DNA of 64,000 bases from Butyrivibrio sp. AE3004 (GCF_000703165.1 NZ_JNLQ01000002.1:1178001-1242000); one strand, 5' to 3'; shown: positions 24,908 through 33,706, counted from the first letter of the stretch. Notes: generated by a model from the letters alone, not told the origin. Numbers and translations: made by a program.

Positions 24908-25959
24908 TATAATTCAACCTCCTTCTTATTAGATATACGAACCTGTAAAATTGATACACATGCAAGAATTATGAAGAACAGAACGGCCTTAGCTTCGCCA
25001 AATGCGTATTCGTTCTTGATAACTGCTGTGTTGTAAATGTTAAGAGCGAGCATTTCGGTACCGTTTGTAAGGTAGTTACCAAGGATATCAACTGAACCTG
25101 TACCGTTTGTTAATGCAAGGTTAACATCGAACTGTTTGAATGCACTTGTAAGTGTAAGGAATGTACAAATTGTAATTGTAGGAGCAATCATAGGAATCTT
25201 TATTTCGAAAAGAGTCTGTAAAGGATTAGCTCCGTCGATGGCAGATGCCTCAAGAACGTCACCGGGGATAGTATTAAGACCGGTAATATAGATGAGCATT
25301 ATATAACCTGCATACTGCCAGATATATACGATGATAATAGCAAGGAATGCTGTTTTTGTATCCGCAAGCATAGAGTACTGGGTATTTAAAAGCTCTGTTA
25401 CAACATTACTGAAAATGAAGTTCCAAATATAACCAAGTACGATACCTCCGATAAGGTTCGGAAGGAAATAAGCGGCTCTGAAGAAGCCAAGTCCCTTGAT
25501 TCTGGAGGTGCAAAGAAGAGCAAGTAAAAATGCAACCAGATTAACAAGGATCATGTTAAATACTACGAAAAGGAATGTGATGAATATTGACCACAGGAAA
25601 CTTGCCTGTGTGAACATTCTGGTATAATTTGCAACGCCAACTGCGTTTTTTACTCTGATTCCGTCCCAGTCAGTAAAGGAATAACCGATACCAAGAACGA
25701 GAGGAATGATTACTGTTACCGCAAAAGCAAAAAGAAGCGGGAACAGGAAAATGATATTGATAATCGTACGATGATGCTTAATAGTAGGATAGAAGTAAAG
25801 TCCTGCAATGATGCCGACAGCCCCAAGCACTAAAGTGGCTCCGCGATACGACACACCTGAACCCATGATATCCATCGCCAAAGACCAAATAACAAGTGCA
25901 ACACCGGCAATCAGGAATAGGATTGACATAACTTGCTTACTAGCAGATGGTGTTTTCAT
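24907..25959 (-). CDS. carbohydrate ABC transporter permease, MalF type
   Basis: 350-aa permease with two extra N-terminal helices (about 10-50) before the six-helix core. The EAA loop is LEASAIDGANPLQTLFEIKIP, of which LEASAIDGANPLQTLF is the key part. Upstream region GIGYSFTDWDG is typical of MalF/UgpA-type permeases. It sits 123 bases downstream of the binding protein gene, separated by a GC-rich hairpin, and is followed directly by the MalG-type partner. Confidence 0.93.
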   Translation of the reverse strand: MKTPSASKQVMSILFLIAGVALVIWSLAMDIMGSGVSYRGATLVLGAVGIIAGLYFYPTIKHHRTIINIIFLFPLLFAFAVTVIIPLVLGIGYSFTDWDGIRVKNAVGVANYTRMFTQASFLWSIFITFLFVVFNMILVNLVAFLLALLCTSRIKGLGFFRAAYFLPNLIGGIVLGYIWNFIFSNVVTELLNTQYSMLADTKTAFLAIIIVYIWQYAGYIMLIYITGLNTIPGDVLEASAIDGANPLQTLFEIKIPMIAPTITICTFLTLTSAFKQFDVNLALTNGTGSVDILGNYLTNGTEMLALNIYNTAVIKNEYAFGEAKAVLFFIILACVSILQVRISNKKEVEL

Positions 25960-26040
25960 AACTTAATCTCCTTTAGATTGAAGAAAGCCTTTGCTTTTGC
26001 CTCAAAATTATTTGCTATATTCCAAATTTAGTGAAAAATT

Positions 26041-26065
26041 GGGGCAGAGCATTTAGCCCTGCCCC
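26041..26065 (-). terminator. attenuating hairpin between binding protein and permease genes
   Basis: GGGGCAG / CTGCCCC stem; read on the minus strand it is followed by AATTTTTCAC. Its place just after the binding protein gene fits partial termination or 3' protection, which gives more binding protein than permease in many sugar importers. Confidence 0.7.
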
Positions 26066-26082
26066 GGTTGAAATTTTTAGTA

Positions 26083-27450
26083 TTAGTTGTTGTAATAACC
26101 TGTAATAACCTTAGAAATCTTGTCTGTGAACTCTGCAGCGTCTGCAATTGTTCCCTTAGCATAGTCAGCGAATACCTGACATGTCTCATTCTGAAGACCG
26201 TCCTTCTTAAGCATTGTGTGCCATCCGCTGTAGTTGCCTGCATCGATGTAGCTCTTCATGCTCTTGTAGAAAGGATTTGTTGCTTCGTACTGGCAATCAT
26301 CGAAAGGAGATACAAGACCAGCCTTGTTTACAAGGATATCCTGTGCAGAATCGCCTGCGCACCAGTTGAAGAATGCCTTAGCAGCGTCAACGTTACCATC
26401 CTTATAAGCTACCCAGTATGACGGAGGTCCTGCAATGATTGTGTTGATGCCATCTTCGAAAGCGTAAGGAGCGAAGCCTACTTCGAAGTTTACATCTTCA
26501 GGAGATGTTACACACCAGTTACCCTGTGTGATGAATGCATATTTGCCATCCTTGAAGCCGGCAACCTGATTATCATATGTACCGTCTACAAGAAGGTTAG
26601 GATCTGAGTACTGATTCATCATGCCGATGAACTCAGCGAACTTTGTCATTCTGTCTGTGTCAATCTTACCACCGTCATTAAGCATGTCGATGTAAGTTGT
26701 ATCGTCAGCCTTAAGACCTGCATCAAGATACTGACCAAATACGTGTGTACCTGAAGACCATCCAAGGTTTGCAGGCTCAGCGCACCAACCAAATACAGCT
26801 GTGATGCCAAGCTCATCCTTCTTGGAATCAAGTGTCTCGCAAGCTGTCTTCCAAGCATCAGGGCTTGTAAGAGAAGCGGGATCAACACCTGCAGCCTTAA
26901 GTACGTCTGCGTTATAACCAAGAGCAGTAGCTTCTACTGTGTAAGGGAATCCGATTGTGCCCATGTTAGCATCAACGAGCTCGAATCCTGTCTTATCTGT
27001 CCATTCTTCGCCAGCAAGGTCAGCAAGCATGCCGTCCCATGTAGCTGCCTGGTTTGCTTCGATAACGAAGATGTCAGGCATGTTGTCAGCCTGGTACATT
27101 TTCTTAAGCTCATCACCGGCACTTGTGTCACCACCGATTGTCTCGATAGAAACTTCGTTACCTGTTTCAGACTTGTAAAGCTCAGCAAGCTCTAAAAGCT
27201 GATCGTTGATTTCAGGCTTACCATTGAGAAGACGAATAGCTCCTGCAGCAGCTGTTGTGTCAGATGACGCCTCAGTAGCTGTCTCTTCAGTTGTCTCTTC
27301 TGCAGCAGTCTCCTCTGTTGAAGCCTCAGCAGTTGATTCTGCTGTGTCAGCAGCAGTGTCAGCAGTAGTGTCTGCATTTGAACCACCGCAAGCTGTCATG
27401 CTAAGAACCATTGTTCCAGCAAGAAGCATGGATAATACTTTCTTTTTCAT
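26083..27450 (-). CDS. extracellular sugar-binding lipoprotein of the ABC importer
   Basis: 455-aa solute-binding protein (CUT1, MalE/family 1 fold). Lipobox LSMTACGG places the lipidated cysteine at residue 21, followed by an acidic Thr/Ala/Glu linker (about 25-70, ESTAEASTEETAAEETTEE) and the binding domain (LNGKPEINDQLLELAELYKS, WCAEPANLGW, FITQGNW). The start is the ATG at 27450, preceded by AAGGAGGG; an in-frame extension to 27483 adds eleven residues and lacks an RBS. First gene of the importer operon (binding protein, MalF, MalG). Confidence 0.93.
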   Translation of the reverse strand: MKKKVLSMLLAGTMVLSMTACGGSNADTTADTAADTAESTAEASTEETAAEETTEETATEASSDTTAAAGAIRLLNGKPEINDQLLELAELYKSETGNEVSIETIGGDTSAGDELKKMYQADNMPDIFVIEANQAATWDGMLADLAGEEWTDKTGFELVDANMGTIGFPYTVEATALGYNADVLKAAGVDPASLTSPDAWKTACETLDSKKDELGITAVFGWCAEPANLGWSSGTHVFGQYLDAGLKADDTTYIDMLNDGGKIDTDRMTKFAEFIGMMNQYSDPNLLVDGTYDNQVAGFKDGKYAFITQGNWCVTSPEDVNFEVGFAPYAFEDGINTIIAGPPSYWVAYKDGNVDAAKAFFNWCAGDSAQDILVNKAGLVSPFDDCQYEATNPFYKSMKSYIDAGNYSGWHTMLKKDGLQNETCQVFADYAKGTIADAAEFTDKISKVITGYYNN

Positions 27451-27693
27451 GTTACCCTCCTTATTGTGCACTTTGCTAACCAAGCAATTTGATTAGCGGT
27501 TACTTTTGCGCATAAGTTTTATGCTGAAATTAAAATATCACGAAGAACGGTAAAATACAATAGTTAAATTTAAATTTTTTGTTGATTTATCAACACCTTA
27601 TGCGTAAAAGCTGATTATTACTGGCTTTGTGTAACATAATTTAATTTCTTAAATTTTCATAAAAGGTTTTGGTAAAGTGCTATACAAAATGCT

Positions 27694-27705
27694 CAAACGT
27701 TTTCG
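27694..27705. promoter_or_regulatory. LacI-family operator-like or cre-like palindrome
   Basis: CAAACGTTTTCG contains the palindrome AAACGTTT with the central CG typical of LacI/CcpA-family sites. It lies about 245 bases upstream of the binding protein gene. It could be bound by the neighbouring regulator or by a CcpA-like protein. Confidence 0.4.
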
Positions 27706-27742
27706 CTGAATACCCTGATTTCGTTGTGTAGGTTGTATACAA

Positions 27743-27783
27743 AAACACCTGTAAACTGCTTATGGCACAATTTACAGGTGTTT
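27743..27783 (-). terminator. terminator of the lacI-family gene
   Basis: 13-bp perfect stem AAACACCTGTAAA / TTTACAGGTGTTT with a 15-base loop. On the minus strand it continues into TTTTTGTATA. It lies 60 bases after the regulator's stop. Confidence 0.85.
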
Positions 27784-27842
27784 ATATCTTTTCTCTACCG
27801 AATATGGTAGGGGAAATACTCTATTATTGTTATCAAAAATTA

Positions 27843-28856
27843 TTATATAAGTGATCTTACAGTGTCCCGGATGATCAGCTCTGTGGGAAGCTGAACCTGC
27901 TTAGGAGTCTTTTCACCCTTGATCCTCTTAAGAAGAATATCTGTTGCAACGACTCCTTTTTGCTTTACATCCTGATGCACGGTCGTAAGTGCAGGGCGGT
28001 GGAGCTGGCCAAGGAGTGTGTCATCAAAGCCTGCTATTGAGATGTCATCGGGAATGCTCATACCGAAATCCTCAAGAGCGCACATTACCTGAACCGCATA
28101 CAAATCAGATACACACATTATGGCATCAAACTCCGGCGCTCTTTTACAGATTTCTGCCAGAGAATCGTCAATCTCATCCCTTCTGGGACGTAGCTTTAGG
28201 AACCAGTCATCTTCATAGTGTATGCCGTTTCCTTCAAGAGCGTATTTATATCCTGAGAAGCGTTCATAGTCAACGCCCTTCATATTATCTGAGAGGAAGG
28301 CAATCTTTTTGTGGCCCTGTTTTATCATATAGTTGACCATATCAAAGCACCCCTGCCTGTCATTGAGTCCTACATTTATGAAGTGCTTAAGACCTTCAAT
28401 ACTGTAGGTGTCGATGCAGACAATCGGCTTTTTATACCTTTCGCTGACACGGATTCCGTCATTATCTATCATACCGAACAAAAGAAGACCATCCACATTC
28501 CAGGTTGATACATGACGCATTATTTCAGCTGTATCGCTTGAGATGTACAGCATCATGAAATAACCGGCATTTCTGATTGATTCCTCAATACCGCCGATCA
28601 GTTCTGATACGAAGGGATCCATGAGTAGATTCTCATACTTATCGGCTCTTGCCTTAAGAGCTACTCCGATAATTTTGGATTCATTCTGCGCCAGGTTTCT
28701 TGCGTTGATATTTGGAACGTAATCTACCTTTTTCAGGTAATCTTCTACAATTTTTATTGTAGCGGGAGATACCTCGCCCGTTTTTCCGTGAATAACGTTG
28801 GAAACCGTAGTCGTACTCATATTAAGTTGCTTTGCAATTTCTTTTATTGTGATCAT
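27843..28856 (-). CDS. LacI-family transcriptional regulator
   Basis: 337 aa. N-terminal helix-turn-helix ITIKEIAKQLNMSTTTVSNV (2-21), hinge helix region NARNLAQNES, then a periplasmic-binding-protein-like effector domain (IIGVALKAR to the C-terminus) with FDAIMCVSDLYAVQV and SIAGFDDTLLGQL. It is divergent from the kinase/sucrose phosphorylase genes and upstream of the importer, so it most likely controls both in response to the transported sugar or its product. Effector not predictable. Confidence 0.93.
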   Translation of the reverse strand: MITIKEIAKQLNMSTTTVSNVIHGKTGEVSPATIKIVEDYLKKVDYVPNINARNLAQNESKIIGVALKARADKYENLLMDPFVSELIGGIEESIRNAGYFMMLYISSDTAEIMRHVSTWNVDGLLLFGMIDNDGIRVSERYKKPIVCIDTYSIEGLKHFINVGLNDRQGCFDMVNYMIKQGHKKIAFLSDNMKGVDYERFSGYKYALEGNGIHYEDDWFLKLRPRRDEIDDSLAEICKRAPEFDAIMCVSDLYAVQVMCALEDFGMSIPDDISIAGFDDTLLGQLHRPALTTVHQDVKQKGVVATDILLKRIKGEKTPKQVQLPTELIIRDTVRSLI

Positions 28857-28881
28857 AAAAAAACCGTCGTCATAAAAATTT

Positions 28882-28989
28882 AACTTTACAAAAGTTCAAA
28901 AATGATTATAGTGTAAAAATATCACAGCGAAAATGCGCTGTCAAAAATTAGAAAATGCACATAATATAAGAAACTTTTGCGTTAAAGTT
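28882..28989. promoter_or_regulatory. divergent control region with repeated operator-like inverted repeats
   Basis: Two AACTTT/AAAGTT-type inverted repeats, AACTTTACAAAAGTT (28882-28896) and AACTTTTGCGTTAAAGTT (28972-28989), flank a third, ACAGCG six bases CGCTGT (28924-28941). A -10-like TAATAT is at 28962-28967. The arrangement between the divergent regulator and metabolic genes suggests operators, but the assignment to the LacI-type protein is inference. Confidence 0.5.
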
Positions 28990-29035
28990 GAAAACAACAA
29001 AAATTTTTAATTTTTTAATTTGAAAGGAACCGGAA

Positions 29036-30010
29036 ATGAACACAGTTTATGGCAAAATCAATCCGATGAATGCGGTTACCGCAGACATGGTTAAGACACT
29101 TGGTGAAAAGGATATTCAGATTCCCGCAGAAATCCCGCATGGAGACATGCCCGGAGATAAGATTGAGATAGGAGACAGTCATATTGCTAAGGCAAAGACA
29201 ATCTTCCCTCTATTATTGGAGGAGCTTTCTAAAGTAACATCTGCTAATCCTTACGGAAGAGCCGTAATCACAGTATGCGGTGGCTCAGGCGTTGGTAAGT
29301 CTGAAATAGCTTCACTTCTTTCATATATGCTTGAGCAGTCCGGAATCGGCAGCTACACAATGTCCGGTGATAACTATCCTCATCGCATTCCTATGTATAA
29401 TGATGCTGAGAGGCTTCACACTTTCAGACAGTCAGGCATCAGAGGAATGGTGGATGGCGGCGCCATGAATGAGGAAAACTATAAGATCGTCAAGGGCTTC
29501 CAGGAGCAGAATGATGATGCTAACGCTGAGCATGTAAAAGAGTATCCCTGGTTTGCATCTTACCTTGATGCAGGTAAGAAGGGACTTGATGCTTACCTTG
29601 GAACTCCCAATGAAACAGATTTTGCAGAGGTTGATACAATCCTTGCAGCATTCAAAAACGGAGCGGACAAGCTCTGGCTTAAGAGAATGGGAAGAGATGA
29701 GACAACTCTCTGGTACGATGAAGTAGACATGTCAAACAAACAGGTGCTCATCATCGAGTGGACACACGGTAACACAGACTGCATGAAGGAAGTGGATATT
29801 CCGGTTCTTCTTAACAGCACTCCGCAGGAGACGCTTGAGCACAGAAGAAGCCGTGCACGTGACGGTAAGGTCGACAGTCCTTTCACAATGATGGTTCTTG
29901 AACTTGAGCAGAATAAGCTTGTTGCTCAGGCACATAAAGCGAAGATCATCGTAAGCAAGCAGGGCGAGATCATAAGCTACGATGAATTTAAGAAACTAAT
30001 GAATATTTAA
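29036..30010 (+). CDS. P-loop kinase of unknown substrate (uridine kinase/phosphoribulokinase-like)
   Basis: 324 aa, cytoplasmic. Walker A GGSGVGKS at 82-89 (ITVCGGSGVGKSEIASLL), a following SGDNYPHRIPMYND segment typical of phosphoribulokinase/uridine kinase-like acceptor regions, and a Walker-B-like hydrophobic strand VLIIEWTHGNTD. Such proteins are often labelled adenylylsulfate kinase or uridine kinase by automatic pipelines, but the sulfate-assimilation context is absent here. It is preceded by AAAGGAA, divergent from the LacI regulator and upstream of the sucrose phosphorylase gene. A role in phosphorylating a released sugar is a guess from context. Confidence 0.7.
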   Translation: MNTVYGKINPMNAVTADMVKTLGEKDIQIPAEIPHGDMPGDKIEIGDSHIAKAKTIFPLLLEELSKVTSANPYGRAVITVCGGSGVGKSEIASLLSYMLEQSGIGSYTMSGDNYPHRIPMYNDAERLHTFRQSGIRGMVDGGAMNEENYKIVKGFQEQNDDANAEHVKEYPWFASYLDAGKKGLDAYLGTPNETDFAEVDTILAAFKNGADKLWLKRMGRDETTLWYDEVDMSNKQVLIIEWTHGNTDCMKEVDIPVLLNSTPQETLEHRRSRARDGKVDSPFTMMVLELEQNKLVAQAHKAKIIVSKQGEIISYDEFKKLMNI

Positions 30011-30018
30011 ATATAGGG

Positions 30019-30311
30019 CCCTCATCCGCCCTTTGGGAACCTTCCCCTTGGGAAAAGGAGAAAAAAGCCTTCCCCCGTGGGGGAAGGCAAAAAATAGAAA
30101 GCTTTCAATAATGGAATAAAAAGCCTTTCCTTGGGAAAGAAAAGAAAGATTTCAATAATGGAATAAAAAGCCTTTCCTTGGGAAAGAAAAGAAAGATTTC
30201 AATAATGGAATAAAAAGCCTTTCCTTGGGGAAGAAAGAAAAGAAAGTTTTCAATAAAAAATAAAAGCCTTCCCCTTGGGGGGAAGGTGTCAGCGAAGCTG
30301 ACGGATGAGGG
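30019..30311. repeat. 293-bp MITE-like element with hairpin array and 47-bp tandem repeats
   Basis: Perfect 10-bp terminal inverted repeats CCCTCATCCG (30019-30028) and CGGATGAGGG (30302-30311) bound the element. Inside are GC-rich hairpins (CCTTCCCCC/GGGGGAAGG near 30069; CCTTCCCC/GGGGAAGG near 30267) and three copies of a 47-bp unit beginning TTCAATAATGGAATAAAAAG at 30104, 30151 and 30198, with a diverged fourth at 30249. Each unit carries its own CTTTCC/GGGAAAG hairpin. The right end, with GTCAGCGAAGCTGAC next to the terminal repeat, resembles dispersed palindromic repeats common in gut Clostridia (from memory). It fills the whole gap between the kinase and sucrose phosphorylase genes and has no coding capacity. 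Confidence 0.8.
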
Positions 30312-30329
30312 GTTAAGAAAGGATTTTTA

Positions 30330-32045
30330 ATGAGTAAATTTGTAGATAACGGACCTATGCTGAATGCCTACCCGGACAGCTGCGGCGGTACACTCGGTGA
30401 CATAGTAACAATGCTTGAAAAGGATGAGTTCAAGGATACATTCAGCTCTTTTTACATTCTTCCGAGTATATACAACACTGATCTTGACAGAGGCTTTTCG
30501 GTAATTGACTACGGCATTAACAGAGAACTTGGATCAAAAGAGGATCTTGACAGACTTCGCGCACTCGGAATTGACCTTAAACTTGATTTTATTTTGAACC
30601 ATGCATCAGTTCTGTCACCTCAGTTTCAGGATCTTTTGAAAAACGGTGAAAAGTCAAAGTATGCAGACTTTTTCATCAACTGGAATAAGTTCTGGGAAGG
30701 CTGTGGGGAGATGACTCCCGAAGGCTATATCCAGCCTGACGAGAAATATATAAAGGATATGTTTTTCAGAAAGCCGGGACTTCCCACTCTCATGGTCCGC
30801 ATGCCTGACGGAAAAGAGATTCCTTATTGGAATACTTTTTATCAGGAAGTTCAGTACAGAAGACCCGATGCGCAGGATATCATATCCGCAGTAGAGGATT
30901 TCAAGGAAAAGAACGGCACAGTTTCAAATACTGATGAACAGGGTGGCGGAAGAATGCAGTACATGACTGCAGAGAGAATTGCCAAGTGTGTCTGCGATGG
31001 CCTTGATGAGGGAAAGAAACCCGAAGAAATTGAATTTGGTAAATATGAAGAATATAAAGAGGCAGTGCTTGATTTTCTTGCAAACGGAAGAAAATATCTC
31101 GGCCAGATGGACCTTAACATAAAGTCGGAGCTTGTGTGGGACCATTATGAGAATACACTTAAGACTCTTTCCGGATATGGTGCTGCAATTGTAAGACTTG
31201 ATGCTTTTGCCTATGCGCCTAAGGAACCCGGCAAGAAGAACTTCCTTAATGAACCCGATACATGGGATGTCCTTGAAAAGGTTAAGGCTATTGCCGATAA
31301 GAACAGCTTAAGACTCCTTCCTGAGATTCATGACAGCTATGGCGCAGGAATCTATGAGAAGGTTGCAGATAAAGGATACATGACCTATGACTTCTTCCTT
31401 CCGGGGCTTCTTATTTATGCAATGGAGAAGAAAAACGGTGAGGTACTTGCACGTTGGGCTAAGGAACTCATGGATAAGAATATCCGTGTTGTAAACATGC
31501 TCGGATGTCACGATGGTATACCGGTACTTGATCTTAAGGGATTCATTCCCGATGATGAGATTGAAAAGCTCATCGAGGTAGTAGTGGGACGCGGCGGACT
31601 TGTTAAGAACCTGCACGGACAGAAGAACATGTATTATCAGGTAAACTCTACTTATTACAGTGCACTTGGGGCAGAGGATAAAAAGATGCTCTTTGCGAGA
31701 GCAGTCCAGATGTTCATGCCCGGAAAACCTCAGGTATGGTATCTAGATCTGTTTGCAGGCGAAAATGATTATGAAGCGGTAAAGAGAGCAGGCGCAGGCG
31801 GACATAAAGAAATCAACCGCACTAACCTGACAAACGATGATATTGCTGGGATGATGAAGAAGCCTGTTGTGCAGAAGCAGCTTGAGCTTTTAAGACTTCG
31901 CAACACTAATCCTGCTTTTGGTTTTGATTCAAAGCTTACACTTGAGCAGGACGGCTCTGTACTTAAATTTATTTGGGAAAAAGATGGTAACAGAGTAGCC
32001 TTAAAGGCTGACTTTGCTACTTGTGAGTACGAGATAGAGCAGTAA
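30330..32045 (+). CDS. GH13 subfamily 18 phosphorylase, probably sucrose phosphorylase
   Basis: 571 aa, cytoplasmic. (Beta/alpha)8 barrel with the GH13 triad: nucleophile Asp291 (IVRLDAFAYA), acid/base Glu332 (LLPEIHD) and transition-state Asp395 (GCHDGIPV). The N-terminus NAYPDSCGGTLGDI and the LDFILNHAS segment match sucrose-phosphorylase-type enzymes, which convert sucrose and phosphate to glucose 1-phosphate and fructose. Related GH13_18 enzymes act on sucrose 6-phosphate, glucosylglycerol or glucosylglycerate, so the acceptor is uncertain. It is longer than the usual 480-500 aa because of an insertion at about residues 170-250. RBS AAAGGA. Confidence 0.85.
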   Translation: MSKFVDNGPMLNAYPDSCGGTLGDIVTMLEKDEFKDTFSSFYILPSIYNTDLDRGFSVIDYGINRELGSKEDLDRLRALGIDLKLDFILNHASVLSPQFQDLLKNGEKSKYADFFINWNKFWEGCGEMTPEGYIQPDEKYIKDMFFRKPGLPTLMVRMPDGKEIPYWNTFYQEVQYRRPDAQDIISAVEDFKEKNGTVSNTDEQGGGRMQYMTAERIAKCVCDGLDEGKKPEEIEFGKYEEYKEAVLDFLANGRKYLGQMDLNIKSELVWDHYENTLKTLSGYGAAIVRLDAFAYAPKEPGKKNFLNEPDTWDVLEKVKAIADKNSLRLLPEIHDSYGAGIYEKVADKGYMTYDFFLPGLLIYAMEKKNGEVLARWAKELMDKNIRVVNMLGCHDGIPVLDLKGFIPDDEIEKLIEVVVGRGGLVKNLHGQKNMYYQVNSTYYSALGAEDKKMLFARAVQMFMPGKPQVWYLDLFAGENDYEAVKRAGAGGHKEINRTNLTNDDIAGMMKKPVVQKQLELLRLRNTNPAFGFDSKLTLEQDGSVLKFIWEKDGNRVALKADFATCEYEIEQ

Positions 32046-32084
32046 TTTTTTAGGGAACTATATTATTGATATAAAGATGTAAAT

Positions 32085-32135
32085 ATAGGCTTTTCTATCT
32101 GTAAAACAATGATAGAGAAGCCTATTTGTTTTTTT
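32085..32135 (+). terminator. terminator after the sucrose phosphorylase gene
   Basis: 15-base stem ATAGGCTTTTCTATC / GATAGAGAAGCCTAT with one mismatch, an 11-base loop and TTGTTTTTTT. Confidence 0.92.
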
Positions 32136-32147
32136 AAAGAAATATGT

Positions 32148-32176
32148 TTTACTTATGAGCTATTCTGTAGTATATT
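32148..32176 (+). promoter_or_regulatory. candidate promoter of purA
   Basis: TTTACT (32148-32153), 17-base spacer, TATATT (32171-32176, five of six). The start of transcription would be near 32183, 20 bases before the perfect inverted repeat at 32203. Confidence 0.6.
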
Positions 32177-32202
32177 ATCACTTGGTTAATTAGTAAATTC
32201 TA

Positions 32203-32242
32203 GTTATGGATATGAACGTTTAGTTATGTTCATATCCATAAC
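32203..32242 (+). promoter_or_regulatory. perfect 15-bp inverted repeat in the purA leader
   Basis: GTTATGGATATGAAC, ten-base loop, GTTCATATCCATAAC. It is perfect over 15 bp, not followed by a T-run, and ends 25 bases before the purA start, just upstream of the RBS. It could act as a protein operator, an RNA stem that protects the 5' end, or a control element of translation. Confidence 0.75.
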
Positions 32243-32267
32243 CATGTAACGAGAATGGAGAAAAAAC

Positions 32268-33554
32268 ATGGTAAAAGCAGTAGTTGGAGCAAACTGGGGA
32301 GACGAGGGAAAAGGTAAGATCACTGACATGATGGCCGATCAGGCTGATGTGGTTGTACGTTTTCAGGGAGGCGCGAACGCAGGCCATACCATTGTTAACC
32401 AATATGGAAAGTTTGCGTTGCATACACTTCCTTCAGGAGTTTTTCATCAGAACATTACCAACATTATCGGTAACGGTGTCGCACTTAATATTCCTGTTCT
32501 TATCGGAGAACTTAAGACTGTAACAGATCAGAATGTTCCGACACCCAATCTTCTTATTTCAGATCGTTGTCAGATTGTAATGCCTTATCACATTCTGTTC
32601 GATCAGTACGAAGAGGAGAGACTTGGTGGAAAATCCTTTGGTTCTACTAAATCAGGTATTGCACCATTCTATTCAGATAAATATGCAAAAATCGGTTTCC
32701 AGGTAAATGAGCTTTTTGATGAAGAGCTTCTTAAAGAAAAGGTAGAAAGAGTTCTTGTTACCAAGAACATTCTTTTAAAAGAGCTTTATCACAAGCCGGA
32801 AATCAGCCCCGCAGAGCTTCTTGATACACTTCACGAGTGGAGAGACATGGTTAAGCCTTATGTTGCGGATACAGCACTTTTCCTTGAGAAAGCAATTAAG
32901 GATAACAAGACAATTCTTCTTGAGGGACAGCTTGGAACTATGAAGGATCCTGACCACGGTATTTATCCTATGGTTACATCTTCTTCAACACTTGCAGCAT
33001 ACGGTGCTATCGGAGCAGGTATTGCACCTTATGAGATCAAACAGATCGTTGTAGTTAACAAGGCTTATTCATCAGCTGTAGGAGCAGGCGCTTTCACTTC
33101 CGAGATTTTCGGCGATGAGGCAGACGAACTCAGAAGACGTGGCGGCGACGGCGGTGAGTACGGTGCAACAACAGGACGTCCCCGTCGTATGGGCTGGTAT
33201 GACTGTGTTGCAAGTAAATACGGTTGCAGACTTCAGGGTGCAACAGATGTTGCTTTCACAGTTCTTGATGTACTTGGATATCTTGACGAGATTCCTGTAT
33301 GTGTCGGATATGAGATCGACGGCGAAGTTACCAAGGACTTCCCTGTGACACACCTTCTTGAGAAGGCTAAGCCTGTTTATGAGACTCTTCCCGGATGGAA
33401 GACTGACATTCGCGGAATTAAGAATTATGAAGATCTTCCTGAGAACTGCCGTAAGTATATCGAGTTCATTGAGAAGGAAATCGGATATCCGATTACAATG
33501 GTTTCAAACGGACCTGCAAGAGAAGATATCATTTACAGAAAGAGCAATCTGTAA
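32268..33554 (+). CDS. purA: adenylosuccinate synthetase
   Basis: 428 aa. GTP-dependent ligation of IMP and aspartate, the first step from IMP to AMP. The phosphate-binding loop GANWGDEGKGK is at residues 6-16, followed by FQGGANAGHTI with the catalytic histidine; GTPase-type and IMP-binding segments (LLEGQLGTMKDPDHGIYP, shown by EGQLGTMKDPDHG, and TTGRPRRMGWYD) are intact. RBS is a weak GGAG. The gene is separated from purF-purB by 15 kb, with its own promoter and leader. Confidence 0.97.
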   Translation: MVKAVVGANWGDEGKGKITDMMADQADVVVRFQGGANAGHTIVNQYGKFALHTLPSGVFHQNITNIIGNGVALNIPVLIGELKTVTDQNVPTPNLLISDRCQIVMPYHILFDQYEEERLGGKSFGSTKSGIAPFYSDKYAKIGFQVNELFDEELLKEKVERVLVTKNILLKELYHKPEISPAELLDTLHEWRDMVKPYVADTALFLEKAIKDNKTILLEGQLGTMKDPDHGIYPMVTSSSTLAAYGAIGAGIAPYEIKQIVVVNKAYSSAVGAGAFTSEIFGDEADELRRRGGDGGEYGATTGRPRRMGWYDCVASKYGCRLQGATDVAFTVLDVLGYLDEIPVCVGYEIDGEVTKDFPVTHLLEKAKPVYETLPGWKTDIRGIKNYEDLPENCRKYIEFIEKEIGYPITMVSNGPAREDIIYRKSNL

Positions 33555-33636
33555 TTTGTGTTTAACGGCAGATTTATCCGACATTTGATATTGAATGATC
33601 GCTGAAGCTGTTACAAAAAAATATCAGACTACTGAG

Positions 33637-33670
33637 CGGGATTATGGCTTGTGCATGATCCCGTTTCATA
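33637..33670 (+). terminator. probable terminator of purA
   Basis: CGGGAT / ATCCCG stem extended by ATG/CAT around a small loop, followed by TTTCATATTTG, 83 bases after purA. The T-run is short. Confidence 0.45.
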
Positions 33671-33706
33671 TTTGAGCTTGTTGGCAATTATATTAAAGGG
33701 AAAAAG

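Larger units (their letters stand above)
27451..27842 (-). promoter_or_regulatory. upstream region of the sugar importer operon
   Basis: 392 bases without a gene. It holds the importer RBS, an AT-rich stretch in which I could not fix a single strong promoter, a LacI-type operator-like palindrome (27694-27705) and the terminator of the lacI-family gene (27743-27783). Confidence 0.5.

Noticed and set aside
27206..27496. Plus-strand open frame opposite the binding-protein linker
   Set aside because: It mirrors the repetitive Thr/Glu/Ala linker codons and has no RBS.
30104..30260. 47-bp direct repeats considered as a CRISPR array
   Set aside because: The units are contiguous without unique spacers, each contains its own hairpin, and no cas genes are present.
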